The notes under the pieces are model-generated. The model ran no database searches, had not been told where the DNA came from, and worked only from the letters and a program-made list of their open reading frames with translations. A stretch of DNA of 64,000 nucleotides, taken from contig NZ_JAEC01000022.1 of the NCBI RefSeq assembly GCF_000518705.1, forward strand, positions 37,003-101,002, written 5' to 3'. Made by a program: the position numbers and the translations under genes. The DNA comes from Shewanella colwelliana ATCC 39565. Lineage in GTDB: Bacteria > Pseudomonadota > Gammaproteobacteria > Enterobacterales > Shewanellaceae. The first letter of the stretch is position 1. Each line of letters starts with the position of its first letter. Positions 31,332 to 41,216 of the stretch are shown piece after piece.

Positions 31332-31672
31332 TTTTCGCCCTGATCATAATTCATAAATAAGTCGCGCATGTTATCACGAAGATTCGATTCAGCTCAAAAA
31401 GAAAAAGCTAAAGATGCGATAACAATGCGAGATTAGCGATATCTTCCAGTGAGTAGCCAGATGTCAGTAGTCAACACGTTACGCGTCGCTTTTCTATGAC
31501 CTACTTCAATTTTTATGCGATAATCAGTCTCTTTTTTCATTGGTGGCTGTTGAGCTTTACTGTTTCATTCTGCACCGATTTGGTGGCTTGTTAAACAAAT
31601 CAAAAAGTGCAATAACGTTAGACAGTAGATAAGCCTGCGACATAAACAGACCCTAGACTATCAGAGAGACAG
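31332..31672. other. Intergenic region between divergent MFS gene and uvrA
   Basis: 341 bp, AT-rich. uvrA is commonly SOS-controlled. The nearest match to a LexA box (CTGTTGAGCTTTACTG, near 31547-31562) has the right-hand half wrong, so I do not call one. No gene seen. Confidence 0.4.
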
Positions 31673-34501
31673 ATGGACAAGATTGAAGTTCGTGGGGCGC
31701 GCACCCACAACCTAAAAAACATCAACCTGACAATCCCAAGAGACAAGCTGATTGTTATCACTGGTCTGTCAGGTTCAGGCAAATCCTCACTCGCGTTCGA
31801 TACCCTGTATGCAGAGGGTCAGCGCCGTTATGTTGAATCTCTCTCGGCCTATGCGCGTCAGTTTTTGAGCTTAATGGAAAAGCCTGATGTGGATCACATT
31901 GAGGGTCTAAGCCCGGCTATTTCAATTGAGCAAAAGTCTACCTCACATAATCCCCGCTCAACCGTGGGTACGATTACAGAAATTTACGACTACTTGAGGC
32001 TGTTGTTTGCCCGTGTCGGTGAACCCCGATGCCCGACCCACAATCTGCCGCTGGCTGCGCAAACGATTAGCCAGATGGTCGACAAAGTGCTGGAGATGCC
32101 AGAAGGCAGCCGATTAATGCTGTTAGCACCAGTGATCAACGACCGCAAAGGTGAGCATGTCAAACTGCTAGACAGCCTCTCGGCTCAAGGCTTTATTCGC
32201 GCTCGTATCGATGGCGAGGTTTGCGACCTATCAGATCCGCCAACCCTTGAGCTGCATGTAAAACACACCATCGAAGTTGTGGTCGACCGTTTTAAAGTCC
32301 GTGACGATATTCAGCAGCGCTTGGCAGAATCTTTCGAAACCGCGTTAGAACTCTCCGGCGGTATTGCCACCGTTGCATCGATGGATGGAGACACCGAGGA
32401 ACTGCTGTTTTCAGCTAACTTTGCCTGCCCTCATTGTGGGTATTCGATGGCAGAGCTTGAGCCGCGCATCTTCTCTTTTAACAATCCAGCAGGTGCTTGT
32501 CCCACCTGTGATGGTCTAGGCGTACAGCAATTTTTTGATGCCGACAGGGTGATCACCAACACTGAGTTGTCGTTAGCTGGCGGTGCAATACGCGGTTGGG
32601 ACCGACGTAACTTTTACTACTTCCAGATGCTCAGCTCATTGGCAGAACATTATAAATTTGATGTGGAAGCCCCCTACGAACAACTCAGTGATAGAGTGCG
32701 TAAAATTGTGCTCCACGGCTCAGGCAAAGAGAGCATCGCCTTTAAGTACATCAACGATCGCGGCGATGTCGTGGTGCGTAACCATCCCTTTGAAGGGATA
32801 TTGAACAATATGGACAGACGCTATCGGGAAACAGAATCTAACTCTGTGCGCGAAGAGCTAGCCAAATATATTAATACCCAATCGTGCAATAGTTGTGGCG
32901 GCTCACGCCTGCGGGAAGAAGCGCGCAATGTCTTTATCGACGATCTCACGTTGCCAATGCTCACCGAATGGTCAATTGGCGAAGCGATGACCCACTTTGA
33001 GCAGCTGTCCCTAACAGGTCAACGTGCACAGATCGCTGAAAAGATCTTAAAAGAGGTGCGCGATCGTCTTGGTTTCTTGGTCAATGTAGGTCTTAACTAT
33101 TTGAGTCTTTCTCGCTCTGCCGATACCCTATCAGGCGGTGAAGCACAGCGTATTCGCTTGGCAAGTCAGATTGGTGCTGGGCTTGTGGGGGTGATGTATG
33201 TCCTTGACGAACCCTCTATTGGTCTGCATCAACGAGATAACGAGCGATTACTGCAAACGCTTATCCACCTGCGGGATCTCGGTAATACAGTCATCGTGGT
33301 TGAACATGATGAAGATGCGATCCGTATGGCTGATCACATTATAGATATCGGCCCTGGGGCTGGTGCGCATGGTGGCGAGGTGATCTGCGATGGTACGCTT
33401 AACGACATCATCAGCTGTAAAGACTCGATAACGGGTCAATACATTTCCGGCACCAAGCAGATCCATATTAGCGAAACTCGGGCCGAGTTCGATCCTAAAC
33501 AGGTCATTGAACTCTATGGCGCCACGGGCAATAACCTGAAAAATGTCGATCTGACCATTCCAGTCGGTCTATTTACCTGCGTTACCGGTGTGTCTGGTTC
33601 AGGCAAGTCAACGTTAATCAACGACACCTTTTACAAGATAGCCCACCGCTTACTTAACGGTGCTACGGTCGATGAACCCGCGCCTTATAAACGGATAGAG
33701 GGGATGGAACACTGCGATAAGGTGGTCGATATCGATCAAAGCCCTATTGGCCGCACACCACGCTCAAACCCAGCGACTTATACGGGTATCTTTACCCCAA
33801 TCCGCGAGTTATTCGCCGCGACTCAAGAGTCGAGAACCCGAGGCTATAAGCCAGGAAGATTCTCTTTCAACGTCAAAGGCGGGCGCTGTGAGGCATGCCA
33901 GGGCGATGGCTTAATCAAAGTAGAGATGCATTTCCTACCCGATGTGTATGTGCCTTGCGATAGCTGTAAAAGTAAGCGCTATAACCGCGAAACATTAGAG
34001 GTGCGCTACAAAGGCAAAAACATCCATGAAGTGCTAGATATGACAGTGGAGGAGGCGCGCGAATTTTTCGACGCCGTGCCTGCCATTGCGCGTAAACTGC
34101 AAACCCTGATGGAAGTCGGCCTTTCCTATATCGGCCTAGGCCAGAGTGCCACCACGCTTTCAGGCGGTGAAGCACAGCGGGTCAAATTAGCCAAAGAGCT
34201 GTCTAAACGCGATACAGGCAAGACACTGTATATCTTAGATGAGCCAACAACCGGCTTACACTTTGCCGATATTCAACTCTTGCTTGATGTGCTCCATCGC
34301 TTAAAGGCTCATGGCAACACTATCGTGGTCATTGAGCACAACTTAGATGTGATCAAAACTGCCGACTGGATTGTTGACCTTGGGCCTGAAGGTGGCTCAG
34401 GTGGCGGCACCATCTTGGTTACGGGCACACCAGAACACGTTGCAGAACATCCCGACTCGCATACGGCACGCTTCTTAAAACCATTATTAACAGACACCTA
34501 A
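31673..34501 (+). CDS. uvrA: Excinuclease ABC subunit A
   Basis: 942-residue damage-recognition ATPase of nucleotide excision repair, matching E. coli UvrA (940). Two ABC ATPase modules: Walker [13 protein letters not shown] near residue 31 and [12 protein letters not shown] near 640, signatures [13 protein letters not shown] and [13 protein letters not shown], Walker B VLDEP in both. Zinc-binding Cys clusters are seen ([10 protein letters not shown]...[12 protein letters not shown]...CDSC). Intact and ordinary. Ends in a strong terminator. Confidence 0.98.
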   Translation: MDKIEVRGARTHNLKNINLTIPRDKLIVITGLSGSGKSSLAFDTLYAEGQRRYVESLSAYARQFLSLMEKPDVDHIEGLSPAISIEQKSTSHNPRSTVGTITEIYDYLRLLFARVGEPRCPTHNLPLAAQTISQMVDKVLEMPEGSRLMLLAPVINDRKGEHVKLLDSLSAQGFIRARIDGEVCDLSDPPTLELHVKHTIEVVVDRFKVRDDIQQRLAESFETALELSGGIATVASMDGDTEELLFSANFACPHCGYSMAELEPRIFSFNNPAGACPTCDGLGVQQFFDADRVITNTELSLAGGAIRGWDRRNFYYFQMLSSLAEHYKFDVEAPYEQLSDRVRKIVLHGSGKESIAFKYINDRGDVVVRNHPFEGILNNMDRRYRETESNSVREELAKYINTQSCNSCGGSRLREEARNVFIDDLTLPMLTEWSIGEAMTHFEQLSLTGQRAQIAEKILKEVRDRLGFLVNVGLNYLSLSRSADTLSGGEAQRIRLASQIGAGLVGVMYVLDEPSIGLHQRDNERLLQTLIHLRDLGNTVIVVEHDEDAIRMADHIIDIGPGAGAHGGEVICDGTLNDIISCKDSITGQYISGTKQIHISETRAEFDPKQVIELYGATGNNLKNVDLTIPVGLFTCVTGVSGSGKSTLINDTFYKIAHRLLNGATVDEPAPYKRIEGMEHCDKVVDIDQSPIGRTPRSNPATYTGIFTPIRELFAATQESRTRGYKPGRFSFNVKGGRCEACQGDGLIKVEMHFLPDVYVPCDSCKSKRYNRETLEVRYKGKNIHEVLDMTVEEAREFFDAVPAIARKLQTLMEVGLSYIGLGQSATTLSGGEAQRVKLAKELSKRDTGKTLYILDEPTTGLHFADIQLLLDVLHRLKAHGNTIVVIEHNLDVIKTADWIVDLGPEGGSGGGTILVTGTPEHVAEHPDSHTARFLKPLLTDT

Positions 34502-34508
34502 ACTCAAT

Positions 34509-34543
34509 AAGCCCGCCCTTTTACGTAAGGTGCGGGCTTTTTC
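34509..34543 (+). terminator. Intrinsic terminator of uvrA
   Basis: AAGCCCGC and GCGGGCTT arms with an inner CCTT/AAGG stem, then a T run. Confidence 0.88.
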
Positions 34544-34602
34544 TCGCTTTATCGCACAACTCACGCTAGGTTATCCATTAAGTCCCCTTAACCATTATCG
34601 CC

Positions 34603-35601
34603 ATGACATTGACCCGTTTTCACTCATTGGTATGTCGAATAAGACTTCCTATCCACGTCTTTACAGTGGCACTGCTCATACTGCTTAATGGCTGCACTAG
34701 CAACGGACCAAGCTGCAAGCGCCTATTTGAACTCACTTGGAGTCAGCACTCACCGCTACAGCAAGATGTAACACTCTTAAGTTCAGCAAAATTTGAAGGC
34801 AGAAAAACCGGTACCCAAGGGGCCGAATTGACACGGAAATTTCTAATCTCGCGCATGCAATCTATCGGCCTACAACCATGGAACAATACCTATCAGCACC
34901 CATTTGAATATGATTATCAATTTGATACACGCCAAGGGGTAAATATTATTGGCGTACTCAACGCAACACAAACCACACAGGATTGGCGAGTAGTTGTGGC
35001 TCACTATGACCATTTAGGTAAAAAGGGGTCGCGGCTCTACCCTGGTGCCGATGACAATGCCTCAGGGATTGCTGCGATGCTCGCCATGGCCGCCCACGCG
35101 AGTACACAACCGCGCCCCGTCAATATCCTATTTGTCGCCACAGATGCCGAAGAGCCCGGCCTGTTTGGTGGCAAAGCATTGGTGGACCAATTAAAACTTG
35201 AACAAAGTAACCCTAATAGTACGCAAATAGAGTTAACGGTTAACCTTGATATGGTGGGTCACCCAGGCAGACCATATTCTATCTATGTAGAGGGGCGCAG
35301 AAACTTTACTCAGTTTGACGCCATACAACAACGGCTCGAACAAACAGTTGGCCTATGTGTGCGGGCCAATCATCCACCAGAAGCTGGACGCACGACTCAA
35401 AGAGTTGACTGGCTAAGAGCATCAGATCACTATCCCTTCCATCAAGCTCAAATCCCCTGGCTCTATTTTGGCGTCCCCCCCCATGCCGACTATCACCAAC
35501 CAACTGATAGTGCAAATAAGTTAGATTACAATTTTCTAGCGGCTGTTGCTGAATCCGCTTATGAACTGCTAATAATTGATAGTTATCTTCTAAAGAAATA
35601 A
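34603..35601 (+). CDS. M28-family zinc aminopeptidase, lipoprotein
   Basis: 332 residues. The N terminus has a lipobox (LLILLNGC, Cys31), so it should be a lipid-anchored envelope protein. M28 zinc ligands in order: H134 (AHYDHLG), D150 (GADDNASG), E183/E184 (DAEEPGLFG), D216 (NLDMVG), and a C-terminal His in DYHQPTDS. It probably removes N-terminal residues from peptides in the periplasm. Shine-Dalgarno is weak. It lies after the uvrA terminator as a single gene, followed by a 250-bp leader of deaD. Confidence 0.87.
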   Translation: MTLTRFHSLVCRIRLPIHVFTVALLILLNGCTSNGPSCKRLFELTWSQHSPLQQDVTLLSSAKFEGRKTGTQGAELTRKFLISRMQSIGLQPWNNTYQHPFEYDYQFDTRQGVNIIGVLNATQTTQDWRVVVAHYDHLGKKGSRLYPGADDNASGIAAMLAMAAHASTQPRPVNILFVATDAEEPGLFGGKALVDQLKLEQSNPNSTQIELTVNLDMVGHPGRPYSIYVEGRRNFTQFDAIQQRLEQTVGLCVRANHPPEAGRTTQRVDWLRASDHYPFHQAQIPWLYFGVPPHADYHQPTDSANKLDYNFLAAVAESAYELLIIDSYLLKK

Positions 35602-35851
35602 CTTAATTGACTAGATTCTCTGTGTTTTTTGAAATACTTAACACTATGTTTAATAATGATTTTAACTCATAAATAGAAGCCTTTAATGCCAAATGCTAGT
35701 TGTTGGTATGGTAAAATATATAACATCTTGCTATAATAATCGGCTTACTGATTCGTTTTCGGTGCGGGAAGTCGACACGGGGTTGATTTTCTGTCTTATA
35801 AAATCTTTAGGTGCAGTCTCTGCACTTTGTTACACCACAAGGCTACAACCC

Positions 35852-37675
35852 ATGTCATCCAGTGAAAAAACTTTCCGCGAACTCGGCCTTGCCGAGCCTT
35901 TGTTGCGTGCTCTTGACGAGCTTGGTTATGAAAAACCAACGCCAATTCAATCTGCTAGTATCGACCCTCTTATGGCCGGTAAAGACATTTTGGGTCAAGC
36001 GCAAACAGGTACCGGTAAAACCGGTGCTTTTGCACTACCACTTTTAAATGCTATCGACCCTACCTCAAATACGCCACAAATCTTGGTATTGGCTCCGACT
36101 CGTGAACTTGCTGTTCAGGTTGCAGAAGCATTTGGTAGCTACTCTAAATTCATGAAAGGAATGCATGTACTGCCAATTTACGGCGGCCAGAGCATGCATC
36201 AACAACTTAACGCGTTGCGTCGTGGACCACAGATTATTGTTGGTACACCTGGCCGAGTTATGGACCACATGCGTCGTGGCACTCTTAAATTAGAGTCGCT
36301 AAAAGCAATGGTACTTGATGAAGCTGATGAGATGCTAAAAATGGGCTTCATCGATGATATCGAATGGATCCTTGAACACACGCCTAAGCAACGCCAACTT
36401 GCATTATTCTCAGCCACTATGCCTGAGCAAATTAAGCGTGTTGCTAACAAATATTTGTCTGAGCCTGTACACGTTAAAATCGCTGCAACGACTACCACAG
36501 TTGAAACCATTGAACAGCGTTTTGTACAAGTATCGCAACACAACAAACTTGAAGCACTTGTACGTGTGCTAGAAGTTGAGAAGACCGAAGGTATTATCAT
36601 CTTCGTTCGTACTCGTAACAGTTGTGTTGAGCTAGCTGAAAAATTAGAAGCTCGCGGTTACGCTTCATCACCATTGCATGGTGATATGAATCAACAAGCT
36701 CGTGAACGTGCGGTTGATCAACTTAAGCGTGGCAAGCTAGATATTATCATTGCAACAGACGTTGCCGCTCGTGGTCTTGACGTTGAGCGTATTGGACACG
36801 TAGTTAACTACGATATTCCATACGATACAGAAGCTTACGTTCACCGTATTGGTCGTACTGGTCGTGCTGGTCGTACTGGTATGGCGATACTCTTCGTGAC
36901 ACATAGAGAGATGCGTATGCTACGCACTATCGAACGTGCCACCAATAGCCGCATCTCACCAATGGACGTACCAAGCCCAGAGACTGTGACTGAACGTCGT
37001 CTTTCTCGCTTAGGTGAGCAAATTGGCGAAGTGATTGCTAAAGACTCTTTAGACTTCATGAAAGGTGCAGTTGCACAACTATGCCAAGAATTAGAAGTCG
37101 ATACCGACGTGCTTGCAGCGGCCTTATTGCAGCAAGTTCAGAAAGATCGTCCGCTACAATTACCTGCGATTAACGAACGTCAACGCGATAGCCGCGATGA
37201 CCGTAGCAGCCGTGAACGTGGTGATCGTGCTCCGCGCGAACGTAACCGTCGTGATTCTCGCCCGACACCTACTAACCTAGGTAAGGCCGATACACTTAAA
37301 GATCATCCAGACGTTAAGATGTGTCGTTATGTCATCGATGTGGGTCGTGATCACGGTGTTGGTGTAGGTAACATTGTTGGTGCCGTCGCAAACGAAGCGA
37401 ATATTGACAGCCGTTATATCGGTCAAATTCAATTATTTGATTCAATGACTGCGATTGATCTTCCTGATGGAATGCCAAAAGATGTGCTTCAGCACCTTAA
37501 GAAAGTACGTGTATGTGGCAAGCCGTTAAACATCCGTGAAGCCGGTACAGAATTACCAGCAAGCAGTGGTGACGATAGCCGTCCACCACGTCGTCGCAAG
37601 CCATCTGGCGATCGTCGTCCAGCGGGTGACAGAAAGCCACACCGTAAAGGTGGCGCGCCAAAAGATAATGGCTAA
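35852..37675 (+). CDS. deaD: DEAD-box ATP-dependent RNA helicase DeaD (CsdA)
   Basis: Cold-shock RNA helicase in ribosome assembly and mRNA decay. 608 residues from ATG 35852 (MSSSEKTFRELG); the frame runs open to 35693 but that extension reads as leader. Motifs: Q motif YEKPTPIQ, AQTGTGKT, PTRELA, DEAD, SAT, HRIGRTGRAGR. Then an Arg/Asp-rich stretch, a DbpA-type RNA-binding domain (MCRYVIDVGRDHGVGVGNIV) and a basic Arg/Lys/Pro tail. The codon use (many GTT, CGT, CTT) suggests high expression. The long 5' leader fits cold-shock control in E. coli csdA. Confidence 0.95.
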   Translation: MSSSEKTFRELGLAEPLLRALDELGYEKPTPIQSASIDPLMAGKDILGQAQTGTGKTGAFALPLLNAIDPTSNTPQILVLAPTRELAVQVAEAFGSYSKFMKGMHVLPIYGGQSMHQQLNALRRGPQIIVGTPGRVMDHMRRGTLKLESLKAMVLDEADEMLKMGFIDDIEWILEHTPKQRQLALFSATMPEQIKRVANKYLSEPVHVKIAATTTTVETIEQRFVQVSQHNKLEALVRVLEVEKTEGIIIFVRTRNSCVELAEKLEARGYASSPLHGDMNQQARERAVDQLKRGKLDIIIATDVAARGLDVERIGHVVNYDIPYDTEAYVHRIGRTGRAGRTGMAILFVTHREMRMLRTIERATNSRISPMDVPSPETVTERRLSRLGEQIGEVIAKDSLDFMKGAVAQLCQELEVDTDVLAAALLQQVQKDRPLQLPAINERQRDSRDDRSSRERGDRAPRERNRRDSRPTPTNLGKADTLKDHPDVKMCRYVIDVGRDHGVGVGNIVGAVANEANIDSRYIGQIQLFDSMTAIDLPDGMPKDVLQHLKKVRVCGKPLNIREAGTELPASSGDDSRPPRRRKPSGDRRPAGDRKPHRKGGAPKDNG

Positions 37676-37691
37676 TTAGCCTATCGATTTT

Positions 37692-37718
37692 AAAAGGGAG
37701 CCTTTAGGCTCCCTTTTT
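37692..37718 (+). terminator. Intrinsic terminator of deaD
   Basis: AAAAGGGAGCC, loop TTTA, GGCTCCCTTTTTT; perfect 11-bp arms. Confidence 0.92.
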
Positions 37719-37958
37719 TGTTTCCAGCCCCCAGATCACACATAACCTACAACTCCCTTCAACGACCACAACACCCATAAAACTGCAAACAAACAAAATA
37801 GATACAGTCACTTAAACAATGAAGGTTTAATCTGTGCTGGCTCACATAATGCCATTTTTATAGGTTACCTTTTCACGTTACTGAATAAACTCAGCCGCGA
37901 GCCAGATAAGTGTAGGTGTTGTAATAACACATACCAGCTTTCACCGTGGAGTCGCTCT

Positions 37959-38912
37959 GTGTTGCAATTGAATCAAGAAGTTTGCATGAAAGTGGATGAT
38001 ATCTTCGTTCAGTACTACCTCTTCAATATGTCTAGTCCTGTGATGATCACTTTCCCACCTGGATGCCAGTATTTAACTCAGGAAAACATCGATGCGGGTA
38101 AAAGTGCATGGAGCTTTGATTTTTTCACCAAACAACAGATCAATGTCATCGCCTGTAACCACATTGGTGCTGATAACTATTTCGACTCCCCCCTGTTTGC
38201 TGAATTCATTAATACGCTTGCAATACATCTAGCACAGTTCCCTAAACGTTTAGGCTACGGTATCAGCCGTGGCGGTTATGCCGCATCTTTGTATGCCGAC
38301 ACTCTAGGCCTTGATGGCGCACTCCTGTTAATGCCTCTTAGCACTTATAATCCAACGTTGGCGCCATGGGATATTAAAGTCATTTCGGCAAATAAGCAGC
38401 ATCCTGCGACTACAGAGCGAAAAGATGCAGCAAACTGCTCAACACCGCTGACCATTATTTACGATCCGCTATCACCCGCCGATAGAAAACACGCAGAGCG
38501 TTATGGGGAATCAGTTGAGAGAATTAGGTTACCCGGTGTTGGCCATAGAATATCAAGAACGCTGCAAGCATTAGGTATACTCAAATCAATCGTACTCATG
38601 TATCAACACGGCGAGATAGATAAGCACTATTTCTATACAGAGGTACGAAGAAGGCGACAGACAAGCTTTTACTTTAAAGGGCTATCGGTCAACCCAACAA
38701 AAAAACTCACGCTGAAACGCTTAGGCATTATCTATTACCATCAGCTTCGCTTCAAGCTCATGCATATTGAGCAACAGCCACAAAAAATAGCGTGTCGATG
38801 GCGAGATAGTTTACGCAAGCGTTGCCCAACAATAGTAATCAGCTACAAGTGGCTTTCTCCGTTATCAAATAATCACCTAATGCTGGCTAGTGGCGCGTTT
38901 GTATTTTGCTAA
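37959..38912 (+). CDS. Putative alpha/beta-hydrolase-fold protein
   Basis: 317 residues with a GTG start chosen because GGAG lies seven bases before it; an ATG at 37986 is possible. Not recognised as a named family. It shows a hydrolase-type plan: nucleophile elbow GYGISRGGYAAS (G-x-S-x-G), a later strand with Asp (TIIYDPLSPADR), and a late His (LPGVGHR) in the order Ser-Asp-His. After about residue 215 follows a basic region (VRRRRQTSFYFKGL) of unknown role. No signal peptide. Function is open: esterase, peptidase or a polysaccharide-linked protein are all possible. Confidence 0.65.
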   Translation: MLQLNQEVCMKVDDIFVQYYLFNMSSPVMITFPPGCQYLTQENIDAGKSAWSFDFFTKQQINVIACNHIGADNYFDSPLFAEFINTLAIHLAQFPKRLGYGISRGGYAASLYADTLGLDGALLLMPLSTYNPTLAPWDIKVISANKQHPATTERKDAANCSTPLTIIYDPLSPADRKHAERYGESVERIRLPGVGHRISRTLQALGILKSIVLMYQHGEIDKHYFYTEVRRRRQTSFYFKGLSVNPTKKLTLKRLGIIYYHQLRFKLMHIEQQPQKIACRWRDSLRKRCPTIVISYKWLSPLSNNHLMLASGAFVFC

Positions 38913-38921
38913 GTGTGATGA

Positions 38922-40043
38922 TCACTCAAGCAATTCATTCGCAACATACTCAGCAATAGCCAAGCTTGCAGTCAATCCTGGTGACTCAATGCCAAATAAG
39001 TTCACTAAGCCTGGAATATGGTGCGTCCCAGGTAATTGAATATTAAAGTCTGCAAATCCACTACTTGGCCCCTGCAATTTAGGCCGAATACCCGCATAAG
39101 CTGGCTGTAACCGCTCCAATTCAACCTTAGGAAAATAGTTGACTATCGCTTGATAGAACGTCTCTCTTAAGGCTTCTGGAACCGTATAATCGGCACTATG
39201 ATGCTGGGAAATATAAAGCGTATCTGGTCCAAACTTTAATTGCCCAGCCATATCAAGCGTTGCATGCACACCAAGGCCTGTGGTGTTAAGCTCAGGCATA
39301 GGATAAACCAGATGCGAAAAGGGATGACGACCCCTGTATGAGAAGTAGTGTCCTTTGCACCAATGCAATTGCGGAATATCTTTACGGTTGAGCCCCTCTA
39401 TTCGCTGTGCGATATCCACACAGTGAAGTCCAGCGCTGTTAATAAGGTAACGTGTTTTAAGGCGCATGGTTTCACCACTATTTTCTAGTCGTAAAATAAA
39501 GCCATCATGCACTCTCTCGGCTCCAACAAACTCCGTGAGCCCAACAAAGTTACCGCCTTGGCGTTCAGTTTTTGCCATCAGGCTTAACATATAGTTATGG
39601 CTATCAATAATACCTGTAGAGGCAGAATAGAGAGCTTCACTCGCACGAATATGAGGAGCAAGCGCAGCAGCTTGAACCTTAGTCAGCAATGCTAAGTTGG
39701 TAACACCGTTATCCTTGGCCTGCCTAGCAAGTTTATGCAATGCCAACGTCTGCGCTGCCCCATTAGCGATAATCAGTTTTCCCGCTCGACGACAGGGTAC
39801 CTGCCACTCTCGACAGTGTTGGTACAAAAGGTGCTGACCCTGAACACATAACTTGGCTTTTAAGCTATCGCTAGGATAATAGAGTCCAGCATGGATCACT
39901 TCACTATTGCGACTGCTTATTTCACCGCCAATATTTGTGTGGCGATCAACGACCAGTAAATTGGGGTAGCACTGACTTAACTTAGCTGCGATAGCTAAAC
40001 CTATAACCCCAACCCCAACTACAACAACGTCAACTTGTTCCAT
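38922..40043 (-). CDS. FAD-dependent oxidoreductase, L-2-hydroxyglutarate dehydrogenase-like
   Basis: 373 residues of the DAO/L2HGDH family. N-terminal FAD-binding loop VVVGVGVIGLAIAAKL, then GGEISSRNSEVIHAGLYYP, a signature of L-2-hydroxyglutarate oxidases, the substrate region KGHYFSYRGRHPF, and a C-terminal IESPGLTASLAIAEYV. Probably oxidises a 2-hydroxy acid and passes electrons to quinone. E. coli LhgO is about 50 residues longer. The next gene on the right is divergent, and convergent with the hydrolase-like gene on the left (10 bp gap). Weak Shine-Dalgarno. Confidence 0.83.
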   Translation of the reverse strand: MEQVDVVVVGVGVIGLAIAAKLSQCYPNLLVVDRHTNIGGEISSRNSEVIHAGLYYPSDSLKAKLCVQGQHLLYQHCREWQVPCRRAGKLIIANGAAQTLALHKLARQAKDNGVTNLALLTKVQAAALAPHIRASEALYSASTGIIDSHNYMLSLMAKTERQGGNFVGLTEFVGAERVHDGFILRLENSGETMRLKTRYLINSAGLHCVDIAQRIEGLNRKDIPQLHWCKGHYFSYRGRHPFSHLVYPMPELNTTGLGVHATLDMAGQLKFGPDTLYISQHHSADYTVPEALRETFYQAIVNYFPKVELERLQPAYAGIRPKLQGPSSGFADFNIQLPGTHHIPGLVNLFGIESPGLTASLAIAEYVANELLE

Positions 40044-40314
40044 CGAATATAAAATCCAGTTAAGTAATTTACAACAGATGCCATAGGGCAGATTTCGATA
40101 TTAATACGTAAAACTGCGAGTAGTCAGTTCTCCTATTGTGTCGCTTTTATGACCATTGGCACCAAAGCTATAGTGAGCATTCAGAGTGCGAATTAACCTA
40201 ATATTAACCATTCATAACAAAAACTTAACAACAGAGAATAGTACTAAAGTGCTATGGAGTTAATTAAATGTAACTGTTAGTAATAGATATTAACATTATC
40301 CAAGGATTCGGTTT

Positions 40315-41124
40315 ATGAAGGGCACCATCGCACGACTGTTATTATTCATTACGCTCATGCTTAACTCTCAGGTAAGTTACAGTATCAATTTAGAAGCTTG
40401 CGATACCCTTTTGTGTAAAGAGTACTTTGAGGCCTACACGATATTGACCAAGCGCGGACATTCAGATGCAATGGCAACCTTAGGCGAACTTTATTACGTC
40501 GGTTATGGTACTGAAAAAGATCTGGATAAGGCATTTAAGTGGTTTCGACGTGCAGCAAAATTCGGTAATACTACCGCCCAGTATAAAGCTGGAGTCATGT
40601 ATCTACAGCAATCTGACTATCAAGATATCGACAAAGGCCTTAGTCTGCTTGAAAAAAGTACTAAAGTATCCTTTTCGCCAAGTGCATTCCTATTAGGCAA
40701 ACTTTACTTACAGAGTCATTTGATCAAACAAGATCTCGAACTCGCCGATAAGTGGCTATCAAATGCCTACCAACTTAATAATGTTGAGGCAATGAAGTTT
40801 GCTAAAGCCCTACGCCTAAACCCGCAATCACATAATTTAGCCCTACCAACACTGTTTGCACTGGTCGATGACGAAGCGCCAGTCTCTAAGGAATACGCCA
40901 GCCCTGTCGGTGAAATGGAGGTGATCATTGTTACTGCACCCGATTACACCGCCTATTTCGATGATGAAATTGCACGTTTAAATCGTACTCGTCCAGATAC
41001 TGAGTCAGGCACTGGCTCAAATATCGCTGGCAGAACCTGTTCAGATCTCTGGGCCTGCTCTAGTGAAGGAGATGGCGAACGAATAAGAGATTTCATGCTC
41101 TCTGGCTGGGGCGGCGCAATTTAA
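40315..41124 (+). CDS. Exported Sel1-repeat protein, copy 1
   Basis: 269 residues with signal peptide (LLLFITLMLNSQVSYS). Sel1-like alpha/alpha repeats from about residue 45 to 165: GHSDAMATLGELYYVGYGTEKDLDKAFKWFRRAA and two more. Such repeats bind partner proteins. The last about 70 residues are a separate conserved tail with ITVTAPDY-like strand, TRPDTESGTGSNIAGRTC and WACSSEGDGERIRDFM. The two Cys of the tail probably form a disulfide. It is followed 92 bp later by a close paralog. No regulator nearby. Role unknown. Confidence 0.8.
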   Translation: MKGTIARLLLFITLMLNSQVSYSINLEACDTLLCKEYFEAYTILTKRGHSDAMATLGELYYVGYGTEKDLDKAFKWFRRAAKFGNTTAQYKAGVMYLQQSDYQDIDKGLSLLEKSTKVSFSPSAFLLGKLYLQSHLIKQDLELADKWLSNAYQLNNVEAMKFAKALRLNPQSHNLALPTLFALVDDEAPVSKEYASPVGEMEVIIVTAPDYTAYFDDEIARLNRTRPDTESGTGSNIAGRTCSDLWACSSEGDGERIRDFMLSGWGGAI

Positions 41125-41216
41125 ATCCTAGATAAACAACCCACATCAACTAGTTGTACGCAGGGCCTTAACCAAGGCTCTGCGGGTTGAATTTACTCAT
41201 TAAAAAAGGATCAACC

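Noticed and set aside
31540..31570. LexA-like box upstream of uvrA
   Set aside because: Only the left CTGT half fits; the right half reads ACTG in place of ACAG, so no SOS box is called.
35693..35851. 53-codon N-terminal extension of DeaD
   Set aside because: The sequence before MSSSEKTF is not like any helicase N terminus and no ribosome site supports a start there.
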